Shown: positions 11,038 through 19,771, counted from the first letter of the stretch. The stretch is 64,000 nt of DNA from Deinococcus grandis (GCF_001485435.1 NZ_BCMS01000001.1:2551501-2615500); one strand, 5' to 3'. Notes: generated by a model from the sequence alone, not told the origin. Numbers and translations are program-made.

Positions 11038-13026
11038 ATGAACCGCTCTGTCCTGGCTCGCTCCGGCGCGGCAGTCCTCTCGGCTGCCCTTCTTCTTTCC
11101 GCCTGCTCCTCCGCCCCGACGCCTGCCCTTGATGGAACCGTTTCCAGCGGGAAAGCCAGCACCACGCCGGTCAGTGCACAGGCCATCAGTGGCACGAACA
11201 TCGACGCCTGGCGGCAGCAGGTGATCTACCTCGTCATGCCTGACCGTTTCTCGAATGGAACTACTTCCAACGACGGGCTGGGCCAGCCGAACTGCTTCGA
11301 CCCGGCCAGCCCCACCAAATTCCACGGCGGCGACATCCAGGGCCTGCGCAACAAACTCGGGTACATCCGCGACCTGGGCGCCACCGCCGTCTGGACCACC
11401 CCCGTGTACAAGCAGGTCGGCATCGTCAACGGCAATTCCTGCGGCTACCACGGCTACTGGCCCGACTACACCAACCCCAACGACACCGCCATCGAACCCA
11501 AGTTCGGCACGAGCGCCGACCTCACCGGCCTGATCAGCGACCTGAAGGCCGGCGGGCAGAAATACATGATGGACATGGTCGTCAACCACGCCGGGTACGG
11601 CGCGCGGATCACCACCCAGAACCCCTCCTGGTTCCACAGCAACTGCACCGGCGACGAGATCGTCTGCCCGCTGGCGGGCCTGCCGGACTTCCGGCAGGAG
11701 GACAGCGCCGTCGCCACGTACCTGACCAACCTGAGCAAGACCTGGGTCACGAACTACGCCGTGGACGCCATCCGCATGGACACCGTCAAGCACGTCCCCA
11801 ACAGCTACTGGCAGAACTCCTGGGTGCCCGGCGTCCTCGCCGCGCGACCGAACACGTTCCTGCTGGGCGAGGCGTTCCTGTCCGGCAGCGCCGCCCAGCT
11901 CAAGCCGTTCCTGGACGCCGGTTTCGACTCGACGTTCAACTTCCCGCTGCGGCAGGCGCTCGTGGACTCGGTCGGGAAGGCCGGGAGCCTCGACCGGGTC
12001 GCGGGCAGCATGCAGGACACCCTGGGCACCCTGGGCCTGGACCGCACGCTGCTGCAGGTGAACCTGCTGGACAACCACGACGTGCCGCGCTTCGTGAACG
12101 AACCCGGCAGCGGCGTCGCCGAGACCGAGATCCGCGCCCGCTACGGGAACGCCATGGGCCTCCTGATGACCCTGCCCGGCATCCCGCAGGTGTACTACGG
12201 CAACGAACTCGGCATGTACGGCGGCAACGACCCCGACAACCGACGCGACATGCCCGCCTGGGCCTGGACGGACACCGGCCGCAACGCCACCCAGGCGAAC
12301 TTCGTGGCGGGCGGCGGCAACCCGAAAGTCACGTACGACCTGACGAAGAAACTCATCGGTATTCGCAAGGGCAACGCCGCCCTGTGGAAGGGCAACTACG
12401 CCGAGATGTGGCGCCCCAACGGCGGGCAGAACGTGTACGCCTTCTACCGTGGCAGCGGCACCAACCGCGTCATCGTCGTCCTGAACACCTCGGCCAGCGC
12501 CGCGACCGTGAACCTCGACATTCAGGGCAACGCGGGCATCAGCGCGACCGACAAGAGCGCCCTGAGCAACGGCACGGTCTTCAACGATCTGCTCGCCGAG
12601 GGAGCCCCGGCCAGCGCCACCGTCGCCAGCGGCAAACTGCCCGTCACGATCGGCGCCGGGAAGATGGGCATCTACCGCGCCGGAGCGACCGGCACCGGCG
12701 GCACGGGCGGCGCGGCCGTGCAGGTCACCTTCCAGGTCAGCGCCAGCACGTACTTCGGGCAGGACGTGTACCTCGTCGGGGACCGCGCGGACCTGGGCGC
12801 GTGGAACACCGCCTCCGCGCTGGCCATGACGCCCAGCGGCTGCTCGGGCAGCACCTGCACCTGGAAGACCACCGTCAGCCTGCCGCCCAGCGTCGCCGCG
12901 CAGTTCAAGTTCATCAAGAAACCCGGCGACAGCGGCGCCAGCGTCACCTGGGAAGGCGGCAGCAACCGCACCCTCACCACGCCCGCCACGGGCAGCACGA
13001 CCTACAACGGCGGCACCTGGCAGTAA
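11038..13026 (+). CDS. Alpha-amylase lipoprotein, GH13 with C-terminal starch-binding domain
   Basis: Exported glycoside hydrolase family 13 enzyme of 662 residues. It has a lipoprotein signal (LLLSACSS, lipid Cys23), then the GH13 barrel with the conserved regions DMVVNHAG, DAIRMDTVKH (nucleophile Asp248), FLLGEAF (acid/base Glu278) and LLDNHD (transition-state Asp348). A C-terminal all-beta domain is followed by about 100 residues of CBM20 type (VTFQVSASTYFGQDVYLVGD, LGAWN, FKFIKK, WEGGSNR). It should degrade starch or maltodextrin at the cell surface. Start ATG at 11038 is preceded by ATGGAGG. A LacI-like palindrome upstream suggests sugar-controlled transcription, though no regulator or sugar transporter lies nearby. 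Confidence 0.95.
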   Translation: MNRSVLARSGAAVLSAALLLSACSSAPTPALDGTVSSGKASTTPVSAQAISGTNIDAWRQQVIYLVMPDRFSNGTTSNDGLGQPNCFDPASPTKFHGGDIQGLRNKLGYIRDLGATAVWTTPVYKQVGIVNGNSCGYHGYWPDYTNPNDTAIEPKFGTSADLTGLISDLKAGGQKYMMDMVVNHAGYGARITTQNPSWFHSNCTGDEIVCPLAGLPDFRQEDSAVATYLTNLSKTWVTNYAVDAIRMDTVKHVPNSYWQNSWVPGVLAARPNTFLLGEAFLSGSAAQLKPFLDAGFDSTFNFPLRQALVDSVGKAGSLDRVAGSMQDTLGTLGLDRTLLQVNLLDNHDVPRFVNEPGSGVAETEIRARYGNAMGLLMTLPGIPQVYYGNELGMYGGNDPDNRRDMPAWAWTDTGRNATQANFVAGGGNPKVTYDLTKKLIGIRKGNAALWKGNYAEMWRPNGGQNVYAFYRGSGTNRVIVVLNTSASAATVNLDIQGNAGISATDKSALSNGTVFNDLLAEGAPASATVASGKLPVTIGAGKMGIYRAGATGTGGTGGAAVQVTFQVSASTYFGQDVYLVGDRADLGAWNTASALAMTPSGCSGSTCTWKTTVSLPPSVAAQFKFIKKPGDSGASVTWEGGSNRTLTTPATGSTTYNGGTWQ

Positions 13027-13038
13027 CGCCACTCCAGG

Positions 13039-13078
13039 CAGAGGAGGCCCCACGGGACGTTCCCCGGGGCCTCCTCTG
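13039..13078. terminator. Bidirectional hairpin between amylase and META-domain gene
   Basis: A perfect 13-bp stem, CAGAGGAGGCCCC / GGGGCCTCCTCTG, with a 14-base loop lies between two convergent genes. It has no long T run on either side. Confidence 0.7.
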
Positions 13079-13089
13079 TGTGCCTGACT

Positions 13090-14208
13090 TCAGCGCGCCT
13101 GGAATTCCCAGGTGTCCTCGGCCGTCTTCAGGATCAGGGTGCTGCCCTGCACGCTCAGGGTGGGCCGCTGCTCGAAGAACGACTGGAAGCCCAGGTCCGG
13201 CTGGTCCGCGCAGGCCATCTTCGTGCCCATCAGCCCGCCGTCCAGTTCCACGCGGCCCGCGCGGATCACGTACGCGCCGCCCACGCTGTTGCAGCCGTCA
13301 CTGCCGCCCAGCCGCCCGTCCTTGAAGGTCAGCGTGACCGGGCGCAGGGTCTGCGGGGCAGGCTGCCCGTTCAGGCGGGTCAGGGTGTACGTGGCGGCCG
13401 GGTCGGGCAGGACGCTGCCGGGGGTGGCCGGGACGGGCGCGCGGGTCAGGGTCAGCTGGCCGCTCTGGCCACGCAGGACCAGCGCGGCGCCCTGCCGCTC
13501 GATAGTCAGCGGGGCGCGCAGCAGGCCCAGCAGGCGGTTCTCGGCCACTCCGGCCGTGCCGGGGCACATGCGGCGGGTGGACATCACCGGACCCAGCACG
13601 ACCTGCGGGCCCACCAGCGCGCCCGAGGCGGTCACGGTGTTGCAGCCGGTCAGGCCCGCGACCGTCACCTTCGACCCGTTGAACGTGAAGCGCAGCGCCG
13701 CCTGCCCGCGTTCCGGTCCGGCCGGGCCGGGCGTGACGCGCATCTGCCAGGTGCCGTCCAGGGAGTCGGTGGGGGTCTGTGTCATCGCGCCTCCGGTGCG
13801 GGTGAAGGTCAGGCGGCCCGCCCCGCCACTGAGGATCAGGGTGTCGCCACTCAGGTCGTAGCGGGTGGTGGCGTTCAGGAGGCGCAGGTAGTCCTCGCGC
13901 AGGCTCAGGGCGGCGTCGGTGCAGCGTTCGCTGCCGCCCGCCTGCACGCCGCGCACCACGAGCGCGCTGCCCTTCAGCGCCGCCTGCGCGCTCAGGGGGC
14001 TGCACCCGGTGTTCCCCGTGAGTTTCAGCGCCGCGCCGCTGCCGTCCAGGCGCAGGGTGGGGCGTGCCAGGGCCGCGCCGGGCGTGATCGCGCCGCGCCC
14101 GGCGGGCTGGATGGTGCCCAGCGTCCAGGTGACGCCCGCCGGGCTGGCCGGGGCGGAGGATGGTGCGGCCAGGGCGGCCAGGGTCAGCGAGTTCAGCAGG
14201 GCACTCAT
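13090..14208 (-). CDS. META/HslJ-domain secreted protein with three domain copies
   Basis: 372 residues with three successive META (HslJ-like) domains. Each has the domain's turn around a conserved Gly-Cys-Asn/Ser: GNTGCSPLSAQ, GLTGCNTVTASG and GSDGCNSVGGAY, with the paired later Cys (ERCTDAAL, RRMCPGTAG, TKMACADQP). Each domain starts with a PT-LRL/ LDGTWQ / AATYTLTRLNGQ strand. The N-terminus (LNSLTLAALAAPSSAPA) looks like a signal peptide, so an extracytoplasmic location is likely. META domains are found in heat-inducible HslJ and in secreted protease-related proteins; their biochemical role is unclear. The start ATG at 14208 is favoured over an upstream one at 14223. Confidence 0.8.
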   Translation of the reverse strand: MSALLNSLTLAALAAPSSAPASPAGVTWTLGTIQPAGRGAITPGAALARPTLRLDGSGAALKLTGNTGCSPLSAQAALKGSALVVRGVQAGGSERCTDAALSLREDYLRLLNATTRYDLSGDTLILSGGAGRLTFTRTGGAMTQTPTDSLDGTWQMRVTPGPAGPERGQAALRFTFNGSKVTVAGLTGCNTVTASGALVGPQVVLGPVMSTRRMCPGTAGVAENRLLGLLRAPLTIERQGAALVLRGQSGQLTLTRAPVPATPGSVLPDPAATYTLTRLNGQPAPQTLRPVTLTFKDGRLGGSDGCNSVGGAYVIRAGRVELDGGLMGTKMACADQPDLGFQSFFEQRPTLSVQGSTLILKTAEDTWEFQAR

Positions 14209-14370
14209 GAGAGGGTTGTACACCGTGAATCTGACGGGCGGGTGATGACCTGCGTGCCTCAGGGCGGGACGGCCGCGCCGGGCAGCGCGTAGAATGCGCC
14301 CAAACGCCCGTTAGGTTCCCGGAGCCCTGCCCCGCGCAGGCGCCGCGGCCCGGCGGGCACCGGAGGAACC

Positions 14371-14793
14371 ATGGAAGACCGCCGAATTCGAGTGCTGATC
14401 GCCAAACCCGGCATGGACGGCCATGACCGGGGCGCGAAGGTCGTGGCGCGCGCCCTGCGCGACGCGGGCATGGAAGTCATCTACACCGGCCTGCGCCAGA
14501 CCGCCGAGATGATCGTGAACGCCGCCGTGCAGGAGGACGTGGACGCCATCGGCCTGAGCGTCCTGTCCGGCGCGCACATGCACTACTTCCGCGAGGTCAT
14601 GGGCCTGCTGCGCGAAAAGGGCGCCGGGGACATCATCGTGTTCGGGGGCGGCATCATCCCCGATCAGGACCTGCCCACCCTGCAGGAACTGGGCGTGGGG
14701 CGCGTGTTCACGCCGGGTGCCAGCACCGAGGACGCCGCGACGTACCTGCGCGGCGCCGTGCAGGCCCGCTGGCAGGCGCAGGGCGAGGCGTGA
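14371..14793 (+). CDS. B12-binding small subunit of methylmalonyl-CoA mutase
   Basis: A 140-residue free-standing cobalamin-binding domain. It shows the B12 signature DxHxxG as GMDGHDRG, then GLSVLSGAHMHYF and VFGGGIIPDQDLP, near identical in style to the C-terminal domain of methylmalonyl-CoA mutase. In this form the mutase is split, and the catalytic barrel subunit is encoded elsewhere; none is visible in the window. It takes part in interconversion of methylmalonyl-CoA and succinyl-CoA. Start ATG follows GGAGGAACC. An MFS transporter gene follows 24 bases later. Confidence 0.93.
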   Translation: MEDRRIRVLIAKPGMDGHDRGAKVVARALRDAGMEVIYTGLRQTAEMIVNAAVQEDVDAIGLSVLSGAHMHYFREVMGLLREKGAGDIIVFGGGIIPDQDLPTLQELGVGRVFTPGASTEDAATYLRGAVQARWQAQGEA

Positions 14794-14817
14794 CCCCTGC
14801 CCTGAGCGCCGCCTGCC

Positions 14818-15990
14818 GTGAGTGACGCCGCCCGCCCCGCCACGCTGAGCGGGGCCGCGCGGTTGGCGCCGCTGTACGCCGCGCAGGCGCTGGCGACCGG
14901 GGCGACCACCGTCAGCACGGTGCTGGCGAGCCTGATCATGTCGGGGCTGGGCAGCGAGGCGCTGGCCGGGCTGCCCAGCACGCTGATCCAGGCGGCGGCG
15001 GCGACGTCGGCGGGGCTGTTCGGGGCGCTGATGCTGCGCCGGGGCCGCCGCGCGGGCCTGAGCGTGGCGTTCGCGCTGGGGACGGTCGGGGCGCTGGTGG
15101 GTTTCCTGGGTGCCCGCGCGGGGCTCACGCCGCTGTTCCTGACCGGCGCGATGCTGATGGGTGCCGCGCAGGGCGGGTACCAGCAGGCCCGTTACGCCGC
15201 CGCCGAGAGCGTCCCCGAGGCGCGGCGCGGGACCGCACTGGGCGCGCTGATGCTCATGAGCGTGCTGGGGTCGTTCGTGATGACCGGGTTCTCGCACCCC
15301 ATCGAGCGGCTGGGGACTGTCCTGGGCGCCACGCCGGAGGTCACGGGCTGGCTGGTGGGCGGCGCGCTGCTGGGCGTGGCCGCGCTGCTGATCCTGTCCT
15401 GGCAGCCCCTGAGCGGCCCGAGCGTGGTGAGGCGCGAGCGCCTGTCCCTGGCGGAGGCGTTCCGGATTCCCGGCGTGAAGTCCACGGCGCTGGCCGTGGC
15501 GACCGCGCAGGGGCTGATGGTCACCCTGATGAGCCTCACGCCACTGCGGGCGCACCACATGGGGATGGATCACGCGCAGGTGGCCGCGCTGATCAGCGGG
15601 CACATCCTGGGCATGTTCGGGTTCGGCTGGCTGACCGGCCCGCTGATCGACCGGCTGGGCCTGCGCTTCGGGTACGTGAGCGGCGCGCTGCTCCTTGCGG
15701 CCGCAGCCCTGACGGCGCCCCTGAGCGGTCAGGTGTGGCTGGCGGTCAGCATGTTCCTGCTGGGGCTCGGCTGGAACCTCTCATTCGTGGCGGGCAGCAA
15801 GGCCCTGACGCGCTTCCCGGCGGCGCAGGGCGTGACCGACGCGCTGGGGTACGTCGCGGCCGGGCTGGGGACCCTGCTGGGCGGCGCAGTGATCGCGCGG
15901 GCGGGCTTCCCGGCACTGGCGGTCACCTGCGCGGTCCTGGCGGCCCTGCCGCTGATCAGCGCGTGGCGCGCCCGCCCCGCACGGGCGTAA
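14818..15990 (+). CDS. MFS transporter (390 aa)
   Basis: Integral membrane protein with about 12 hydrophobic segments and the usual two halves separated by a short cytoplasmic loop (QPLSGPSVVRRERLSLAEAFR). LMLRRGRRAGL between helices 2 and 3 fits the MFS motif A region, as does GPLIDRLGLRFG in the second half. Substrate unknown. The start is GTG at 14818, 24 bases after the mutase subunit, so cotranscription is likely. A strong hairpin follows the stop codon. Confidence 0.85.
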   Translation: MSDAARPATLSGAARLAPLYAAQALATGATTVSTVLASLIMSGLGSEALAGLPSTLIQAAAATSAGLFGALMLRRGRRAGLSVAFALGTVGALVGFLGARAGLTPLFLTGAMLMGAAQGGYQQARYAAAESVPEARRGTALGALMLMSVLGSFVMTGFSHPIERLGTVLGATPEVTGWLVGGALLGVAALLILSWQPLSGPSVVRRERLSLAEAFRIPGVKSTALAVATAQGLMVTLMSLTPLRAHHMGMDHAQVAALISGHILGMFGFGWLTGPLIDRLGLRFGYVSGALLLAAAALTAPLSGQVWLAVSMFLLGLGWNLSFVAGSKALTRFPAAQGVTDALGYVAAGLGTLLGGAVIARAGFPALAVTCAVLAALPLISAWRARPARA

Positions 15991-16000
15991 CGCAGGGCAG

Positions 16001-16035
16001 AGGGGGCACCGGGGAAGCGACTCCCGGTGCCCCCT
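16001..16035. terminator. Bidirectional hairpin between MFS and lipase genes
   Basis: A perfect 13-bp stem, AGGGGGCACCGGG / CCCGGTGCCCCCT, with a 9-base loop lies between convergent genes. Confidence 0.75.
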
Positions 16036-16048
16036 CCCCTTCCCCGGT

Positions 16049-17329
16049 TCAGGGGTTCGCGGCGCTGACGAAGGTGTCGTCACCGGGGGTGGTGGTGCTG
16101 CGCCCGGCGTTCTGATCGTAGCGCACGCCGCTGTTCATGACGGTGGTCGCCCCGCTCAGGGTGTTCGCGGCGCTGACGGCCGTCTTGGCGGCGAAGGATC
16201 TGCTCCACAGGTACCAGCGGGGCGCGACGCCGTGCTTGCGGGCCACGCCGCTGGCGGGGTTCAGATCGAACACGTACTCGGGGAAGACCTCGGTGCGGCT
16301 GATGAATTTCGCCATGCCCGTGTTGTTGTCGCCGCCCAGGTCGTTCACGCGGCTGGACTTGATCCACTCGACCGCCACGCCCTGCCCCTTGAGGGTCTGC
16401 GCGATGCGGGCGCTGCGCGCGGCGGGGTTCACGTCGGGGCTGAGGAACGCGTAGCTGTGACCGGACCCGGCGCTGGCGGGGGTCCAGTAGGGGTCCGCCA
16501 GGACGACACGTTTGGGCCGTTTGGCGGCGCTCAGGGCCGTGTCGGCGTAGGCCTTCTCGGTCATGGCGAGGGCCATCTGCGCGCCCAGCGAGTGGCCCAT
16601 GACGCGCACGCCCTCGGTCCCGGCGTACGTCCACTGGCTCAGGGCGCTCTTGTACGCCGTGTAGAACAGCTGCCCGGCGCTGACGGTGGGCATGCCGGTC
16701 GTGGCGTACGTGCCGCTGGGGGTGCGGTAGCGCATGTTGATGTTCTGCGCGCGGCCCAGGGCGTCGGTGTAGGTGTAGGTGGGCGTCCAGATCTTCGCCT
16801 GCGAGTGGTACGGGGCGCCCGCCGTGCCCTCGTCGTCGGCCAGCTGGGTCCACTGGTACAGGGCGACGTTCCACCCGGCGTCGATCCAGGCGTCGGCGAC
16901 GTTGCGGCTGGCCTCGCTGAAGTAGAAGTTGTCGCGCACGCCGGCGACGGTGCTGCCGTTCTGCCAGCCGTGCACGAACACCAGCACGGGCCTGGCGGGG
17001 TCGTAGTAGCCGGTCATGGCGGCGCCGTCCGCGCGGGCCTTGCAGCCCACGCCGCCCAGGGAACCGGTTTCACCCTTGCTGTACCAGTACAGGCCGGTGT
17101 CCAGGCCGCTCTGGCCGTACGGGAGGGCCAGCTGGTTGGGGCAGCTGGCGGCCTGCGCGCGCAGGGTGCTGGCGGTGCCGCCCTTGGCGGCCTCGGCGAC
17201 CAGGGCGGCGCTGAAGCCGTCGGGCAGGCCCGGCTGGGCGGTGGGGGTGCCGGTGGGGGCGGAGGGGCTGCCGCAGGCGGCGAGCAGGGCGGGCAGCAGG
17301 AACGGCAGGATGGCAAGGCGACGGATCAT
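16049..17329 (-). CDS. Lipid-anchored lipase-like alpha/beta hydrolase
   Basis: 426 residues, beginning with a lipoprotein signal (LLPALLAACGSP, lipid Cys19). The hydrolase domain has the oxyanion-side motif FVHGWQNGS and the nucleophile elbow GHSLG (Ser247); VVLADPYWTPAS carries a likely acid, and a late His may be in RKHGVAPRW. It is probably an exported lipase or esterase. Start ATG at 17329 is favoured because GGAGG lies just upstream and the lipobox then starts properly. A 20-bp perfect palindrome, related to the one before the amylase, lies 26 bases upstream. Substrate is not predictable. Confidence 0.85.
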   Translation of the reverse strand: MIRRLAILPFLLPALLAACGSPSAPTGTPTAQPGLPDGFSAALVAEAAKGGTASTLRAQAASCPNQLALPYGQSGLDTGLYWYSKGETGSLGGVGCKARADGAAMTGYYDPARPVLVFVHGWQNGSTVAGVRDNFYFSEASRNVADAWIDAGWNVALYQWTQLADDEGTAGAPYHSQAKIWTPTYTYTDALGRAQNINMRYRTPSGTYATTGMPTVSAGQLFYTAYKSALSQWTYAGTEGVRVMGHSLGAQMALAMTEKAYADTALSAAKRPKRVVLADPYWTPASAGSGHSYAFLSPDVNPAARSARIAQTLKGQGVAVEWIKSSRVNDLGGDNNTGMAKFISRTEVFPEYVFDLNPASGVARKHGVAPRWYLWSRSFAAKTAVSAANTLSGATTVMNSGVRYDQNAGRSTTTPGDDTFVSAANP

Positions 17330-17355
17330 GATGGGCCTCCGGGCAGAGAAAGAGC

Positions 17356-17375
17356 GCCGGAAACCGGTTTCCGGC
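17356..17375. promoter_or_regulatory. 20-bp perfect palindrome before the lipase gene
   Basis: GCCGGAAACCGGTTTCCGGC is its own reverse complement. It is centred on CCGG with AAACCGGTTT flanks, as in LacI-family operators, and shares GAAACCGGTT with the palindrome before the amylase gene (10991-11004). Confidence 0.65.
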
Positions 17376-17381
17376 ATGGGC

Positions 17382-17520
17382 TGATACGGATTCCGTTTGT
17401 TTCGTTGACAACCCGGGACAGCACCGGGTTGCCAACTTCACGTCCGGAACCCGCTTCGGCTCCTACTCGCTCCACTCGGATTGAACGGCTTCGTCAGCCA
17501 TTCAATCGGAGTCCGTATGA
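17382..17520 (+). repeat. Dispersed structured repeat, copy 1 (139 bp)
   Basis: Ends are inverted repeats: TGATACGGATTCCG on the left and the complement of TCATACGGACTCCG on the right. Conserved with copy 2 (19487-19624, opposite orientation) are GTTTGTTTCGTT, CACGTCCGGAACCCGCTTC and the CTCGCTCC-CTCGG stretch. Two inner stems occur at the same places in both copies but with different bases (here AACCCGG/CCGGGTT and GATTGAA/TTCAATC), so structure is kept by compensatory change. This is a small noncoding repeat of the kind common in Deinococcus. Confidence 0.85.
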
Positions 17521-17700
17521 GTTGTTGGTGCGACGCACACCGTACCCCCCCCGCCCGGACAAAAAAAAGTCCTCCCGGTCCAAAAATCGACTCGGTTCAA
17601 CAACTCTGCGGCAGCACACGCCCGCCCATTGTGGTAAAGCACGCCCCCACCACCATCCGCAGAACGGCGTCGGGGCCCCCATGTGGGAGCCCCGACGCAT

Positions 17701-17791
<91 letters not shown>

Positions 17792-17891
17792 AGCGCACAG
17801 CAGAGTAGCGGCTTCCGGGGGGAAGTGCAAGCCACGCCTGAACCCCCCCCGAAGTAAACCCGGTGTAAGACGACTGGCCTATCATGCAACC

Positions 17892-18482
17892 GTGACCCTT
17901 TCTGCCGTGCTGACGGTTCTCTTCTCCTACCTGCTCGGGGCGATCCCCGCCGCCGCGTGGGTGGCCCGCACCCGTGGCGTGGACATCCGCACGGTCGGCA
18001 GCGGCAACAGCGGCGCCACCAACGTGCAGCGCTCCCTGGGCAACGGCCCCGGCCTGGCGGTCGCCCTCTTCGACATTCTCAAGGGCGTCCTGGCCGTCCT
18101 GGCCGCGTACCACCTGGACCTCGGCCTGCCCGTCATGGCCGCGTGCGGCGTCGCCGCCGTCATCGGGCACAACTTCAGCCCGTTCCTGCGCTTCCGGGGC
18201 GGCAAGGGCGTCGCCACGACCTTCGGCGCGGTCGCCGCGCTGCTGCCCGTCGCGGGCCTCGCGTTCTTCGTGATCTTCATGACGACCGTGTGGCTCACGC
18301 GCTTCGTGTCCGCCGGGAGCATCCTGGCCGCGGTCGCGGCCGCCTTCACCGCGTTCCTGGTCGGCCCCGGTTGGCTGGGCCTCGTCGTGACCGCCCTGGC
18401 CGCGCTGCTGATCTGGCAGCACCGCGACAACGTGGGCCGCCTGACCGCCGGGAACGAACGCCGCTTCGGCCAGAAAAGCTGA
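17892..18482 (+). CDS. plsY: Glycerol-3-phosphate acyltransferase PlsY
   Basis: Integral membrane enzyme of 196 residues that transfers an acyl group from acyl-phosphate to glycerol-3-phosphate, the first step of phospholipid synthesis. The three family motifs are present: GSGNSGATNVQRSLG, GHNFSPFLRFRGGKGVATTFG, and the late WQHRDNVGRLTAGNE. About five transmembrane segments alternate with these loops. The start is GTG at 17892, 6 bases after TATCAT (17880-17885), so the mRNA is probably leaderless; a nearby ATG at 17884 gives a stop after three codons. A hairpin terminator follows. Confidence 0.96.
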   Translation: MTLSAVLTVLFSYLLGAIPAAAWVARTRGVDIRTVGSGNSGATNVQRSLGNGPGLAVALFDILKGVLAVLAAYHLDLGLPVMAACGVAAVIGHNFSPFLRFRGGKGVATTFGAVAALLPVAGLAFFVIFMTTVWLTRFVSAGSILAAVAAAFTAFLVGPGWLGLVVTALAALLIWQHRDNVGRLTAGNERRFGQKS

Positions 18483-18496
18483 CCCCGAAGCAACAA

Positions 18497-18530
18497 GGGG
18501 CAGGTGCGGCGTGACGGCCGCACCTGCCCC
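18497..18530 (+). terminator. Terminator after plsY
   Basis: A perfect 13-bp stem, GGGGCAGGTGCGG / CCGCACCTGCCCC, with an 8-base loop lies 14 bases after the plsY stop. Only a short T-rich stretch (TGCATTTG) follows. Confidence 0.8.
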
Positions 18531-18619
18531 TGCATTTGCGTGCCCTGTACGCTATGCTGGTCCGGTCCCACAACCCACCCCACCCTTCAGCCCGCGCGGG
18601 CGGGCACCCCGAGGAACGC

Positions 18620-18919
18620 ATGACGGCCAGGATTCGCGTGTACGGCAAGGAAGCCATCTTCACCCAGGGTCACTGGACCTGCGACGACGAGAGCCTGCAG
18701 GCCATGCTGCAGTCCCTCGCCGACCCCCGCGCCGTCACCGAGGAACAGGAACGCACGCACGCCCTGTACGCCGCCGGACGCCTGGGCGGCCTGATCGCCA
18801 CCGAGTACGGCTGGGAAGCCGCGCCGCACCCCGAAGCGGAAATCAAGATGGAGGACTTCGCCCCGGCCCGGCAACCCGAACGCGCCGGGTGGCTGAGCTT
18901 CCTACGCAGGCGCAAGTAA
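18620..18919 (+). CDS. Small protein of unknown function (99 aa)
   Basis: Not recognised. Start ATG at 18620 follows GAGGAACGC; the upstream in-frame extension overlaps the preceding hairpin region and is unlikely. The protein begins MTARIRVYGKEAIFTQGHWTC, has a helical middle (EEQERTHALYAAGRLGG) and ends with a basic tail FLRRRK. It has no signal peptide or membrane segment. Codon use matches its neighbours, with G/C at third positions. Confidence 0.65.
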   Translation: MTARIRVYGKEAIFTQGHWTCDDESLQAMLQSLADPRAVTEEQERTHALYAAGRLGGLIATEYGWEAAPHPEAEIKMEDFAPARQPERAGWLSFLRRRK

Positions 18920-18964
18920 CGCACCTGCGGCAACTCCTGCCCGTCCGCCCGCGTACCGTGAGGC

Positions 18965-19489
18965 ATGACCCGCTCCCTGCTGCTGGCCGCCCTGCTGACC
19001 CTGCCTGCCGCTCAGGCCCAGACCGCTCCCACCCGGGTCAGCGCCGCGCCGACCACGCTGGCGCAGGTGGCCGTGACCGGCACGGCGATCTGGAAGACCG
19101 GACGCGACGGGTTCATCGTGCGGAGCCTGACCGAACCGGACTTCTTCTTCTCGTTCACCACGAGTGCCGCACCCAAGCAGCCCATCCGCGACCTGCAGAT
19201 CAGGGTGCCCAGGCACACCCTCAGCGGAACGCAACTGAACCTGATGCAGGAGTTCCTGGGCCGCGCCGGACGCACCTGCCTGAACCTGAGCGGCCCCCAG
19301 GTCCGCGACCTGACGGACTGGCTCGCCACGCAGAGCCTCGACCCCCGGACGTTCGGGACGCTGACCGTCCAGCGGGACGGGATGCTCGACATGAACACGT
19401 TCACCTCCATGACGACCATCACCCTGACCGTCCCCACCGCCGGGCCCTGCATCCACCAGGGCGTGGACGGGTGGCCCGTGAACCTCTGA
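18965..19489 (+). CDS. Secreted protein of unknown function (174 aa)
   Basis: Signal peptide MTRSLLLAALLTLPAAQA, cleaved after Ala-Gln-Ala. The mature part of about 155 residues has two Cys (in RTCLNLSG and GPCIHQG) that could form a disulfide, and strands such as TSMTTITLTVPTAG. No family is recognised. TACCGT (18954-18959) ends 5 bases before the ATG, so the mRNA is probably leaderless. The stop codon TGA is the first triplet of the dispersed repeat at 19487, so the repeat may have inserted at the gene end. Confidence 0.7.
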   Translation: MTRSLLLAALLTLPAAQAQTAPTRVSAAPTTLAQVAVTGTAIWKTGRDGFIVRSLTEPDFFFSFTTSAAPKQPIRDLQIRVPRHTLSGTQLNLMQEFLGRAGRTCLNLSGPQVRDLTDWLATQSLDPRTFGTLTVQRDGMLDMNTFTSMTTITLTVPTAGPCIHQGVDGWPVNL

Positions 19490-19624
19490 TACGGACTCCG
19501 GTTGAAAGGTTTGCAAAATCTTTCAACCCGAGCGGAGCGAGCGGGAGAGAAGCGGGTTCCGGACGTGGAGTTGACAGATCGGTGGAGTTCCGATCTGTTA
19601 ACGAAACAAACGGAACCCGTATGA
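19487..19624 (-). repeat. Dispersed structured repeat, copy 2 (138 bp)
   Basis: Same element as 17382-17520, in the opposite orientation. The ends are TGATACGGACTCCG and the complement of TCATACGGGTTCCG. Inner stems here are ACAGATCGG/CCGATCTGT and GGTTGAAAG/CTTTCAACC, differing from copy 1 in sequence but not in position. Confidence 0.85.
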
Positions 19625-19705
19625 CCCGCACTTCCCCAGATGCGCCCTGCACCCCAGCGCGAGTCGGGGCCAGCTCCACCGTCCCTTCACGCTAGGCAGG
19701 CAGCC

Positions 19706-19734
19706 TTGACCCCCACCCGGGCAGCCCCTACGCT
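19706..19734 (+). promoter_or_regulatory. Promoter of the asd leader
   Basis: -35 TTGACC (19706-19711), exactly 17 bases, -10 TACGCT (19729-19734). Transcription should start about 7 bases on, at or next to the A of the leader-peptide ATG (19742). Confidence 0.85.
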
Positions 19735-19741
19735 GGGGCGC

Positions 19742-19771
19742 ATGACCGTCATGACCACCATTACCCCGTGA
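19742..19771 (+). CDS. Thr-rich leader peptide MTVMTTITP
   Basis: A nine-codon reading frame, ATG to TGA: Met-Thr-Val-Met-Thr-Thr-Ile-Thr-Pro. Four of nine codons are Thr, with Ile, Val and a second Met, the amino acids made from or related to aspartate-semialdehyde. It starts 7 bases after the -10, so it is probably translated from a leaderless mRNA. The stop codon is immediately followed by an antiterminator/terminator pair and then asd. This matches the layout of the E. coli thr operon leader. Confidence 0.7.
   Translation: MTVMTTITP

Noticed and set aside
14206..14220. Leaderless promoter of the META-domain gene
   Set aside because: The element at the right distance is TACAAC, lacking the final T of TANNNT; kept only as a possibility.
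17545..17600. Terminator for the lipase or tRNA side in GGAC-A8-GTCC
   Set aside because: Four-base stem around an A run is too weak, and no gene ends nearby on the right strand except the tRNA, which has a better hairpin at 17667-17695.
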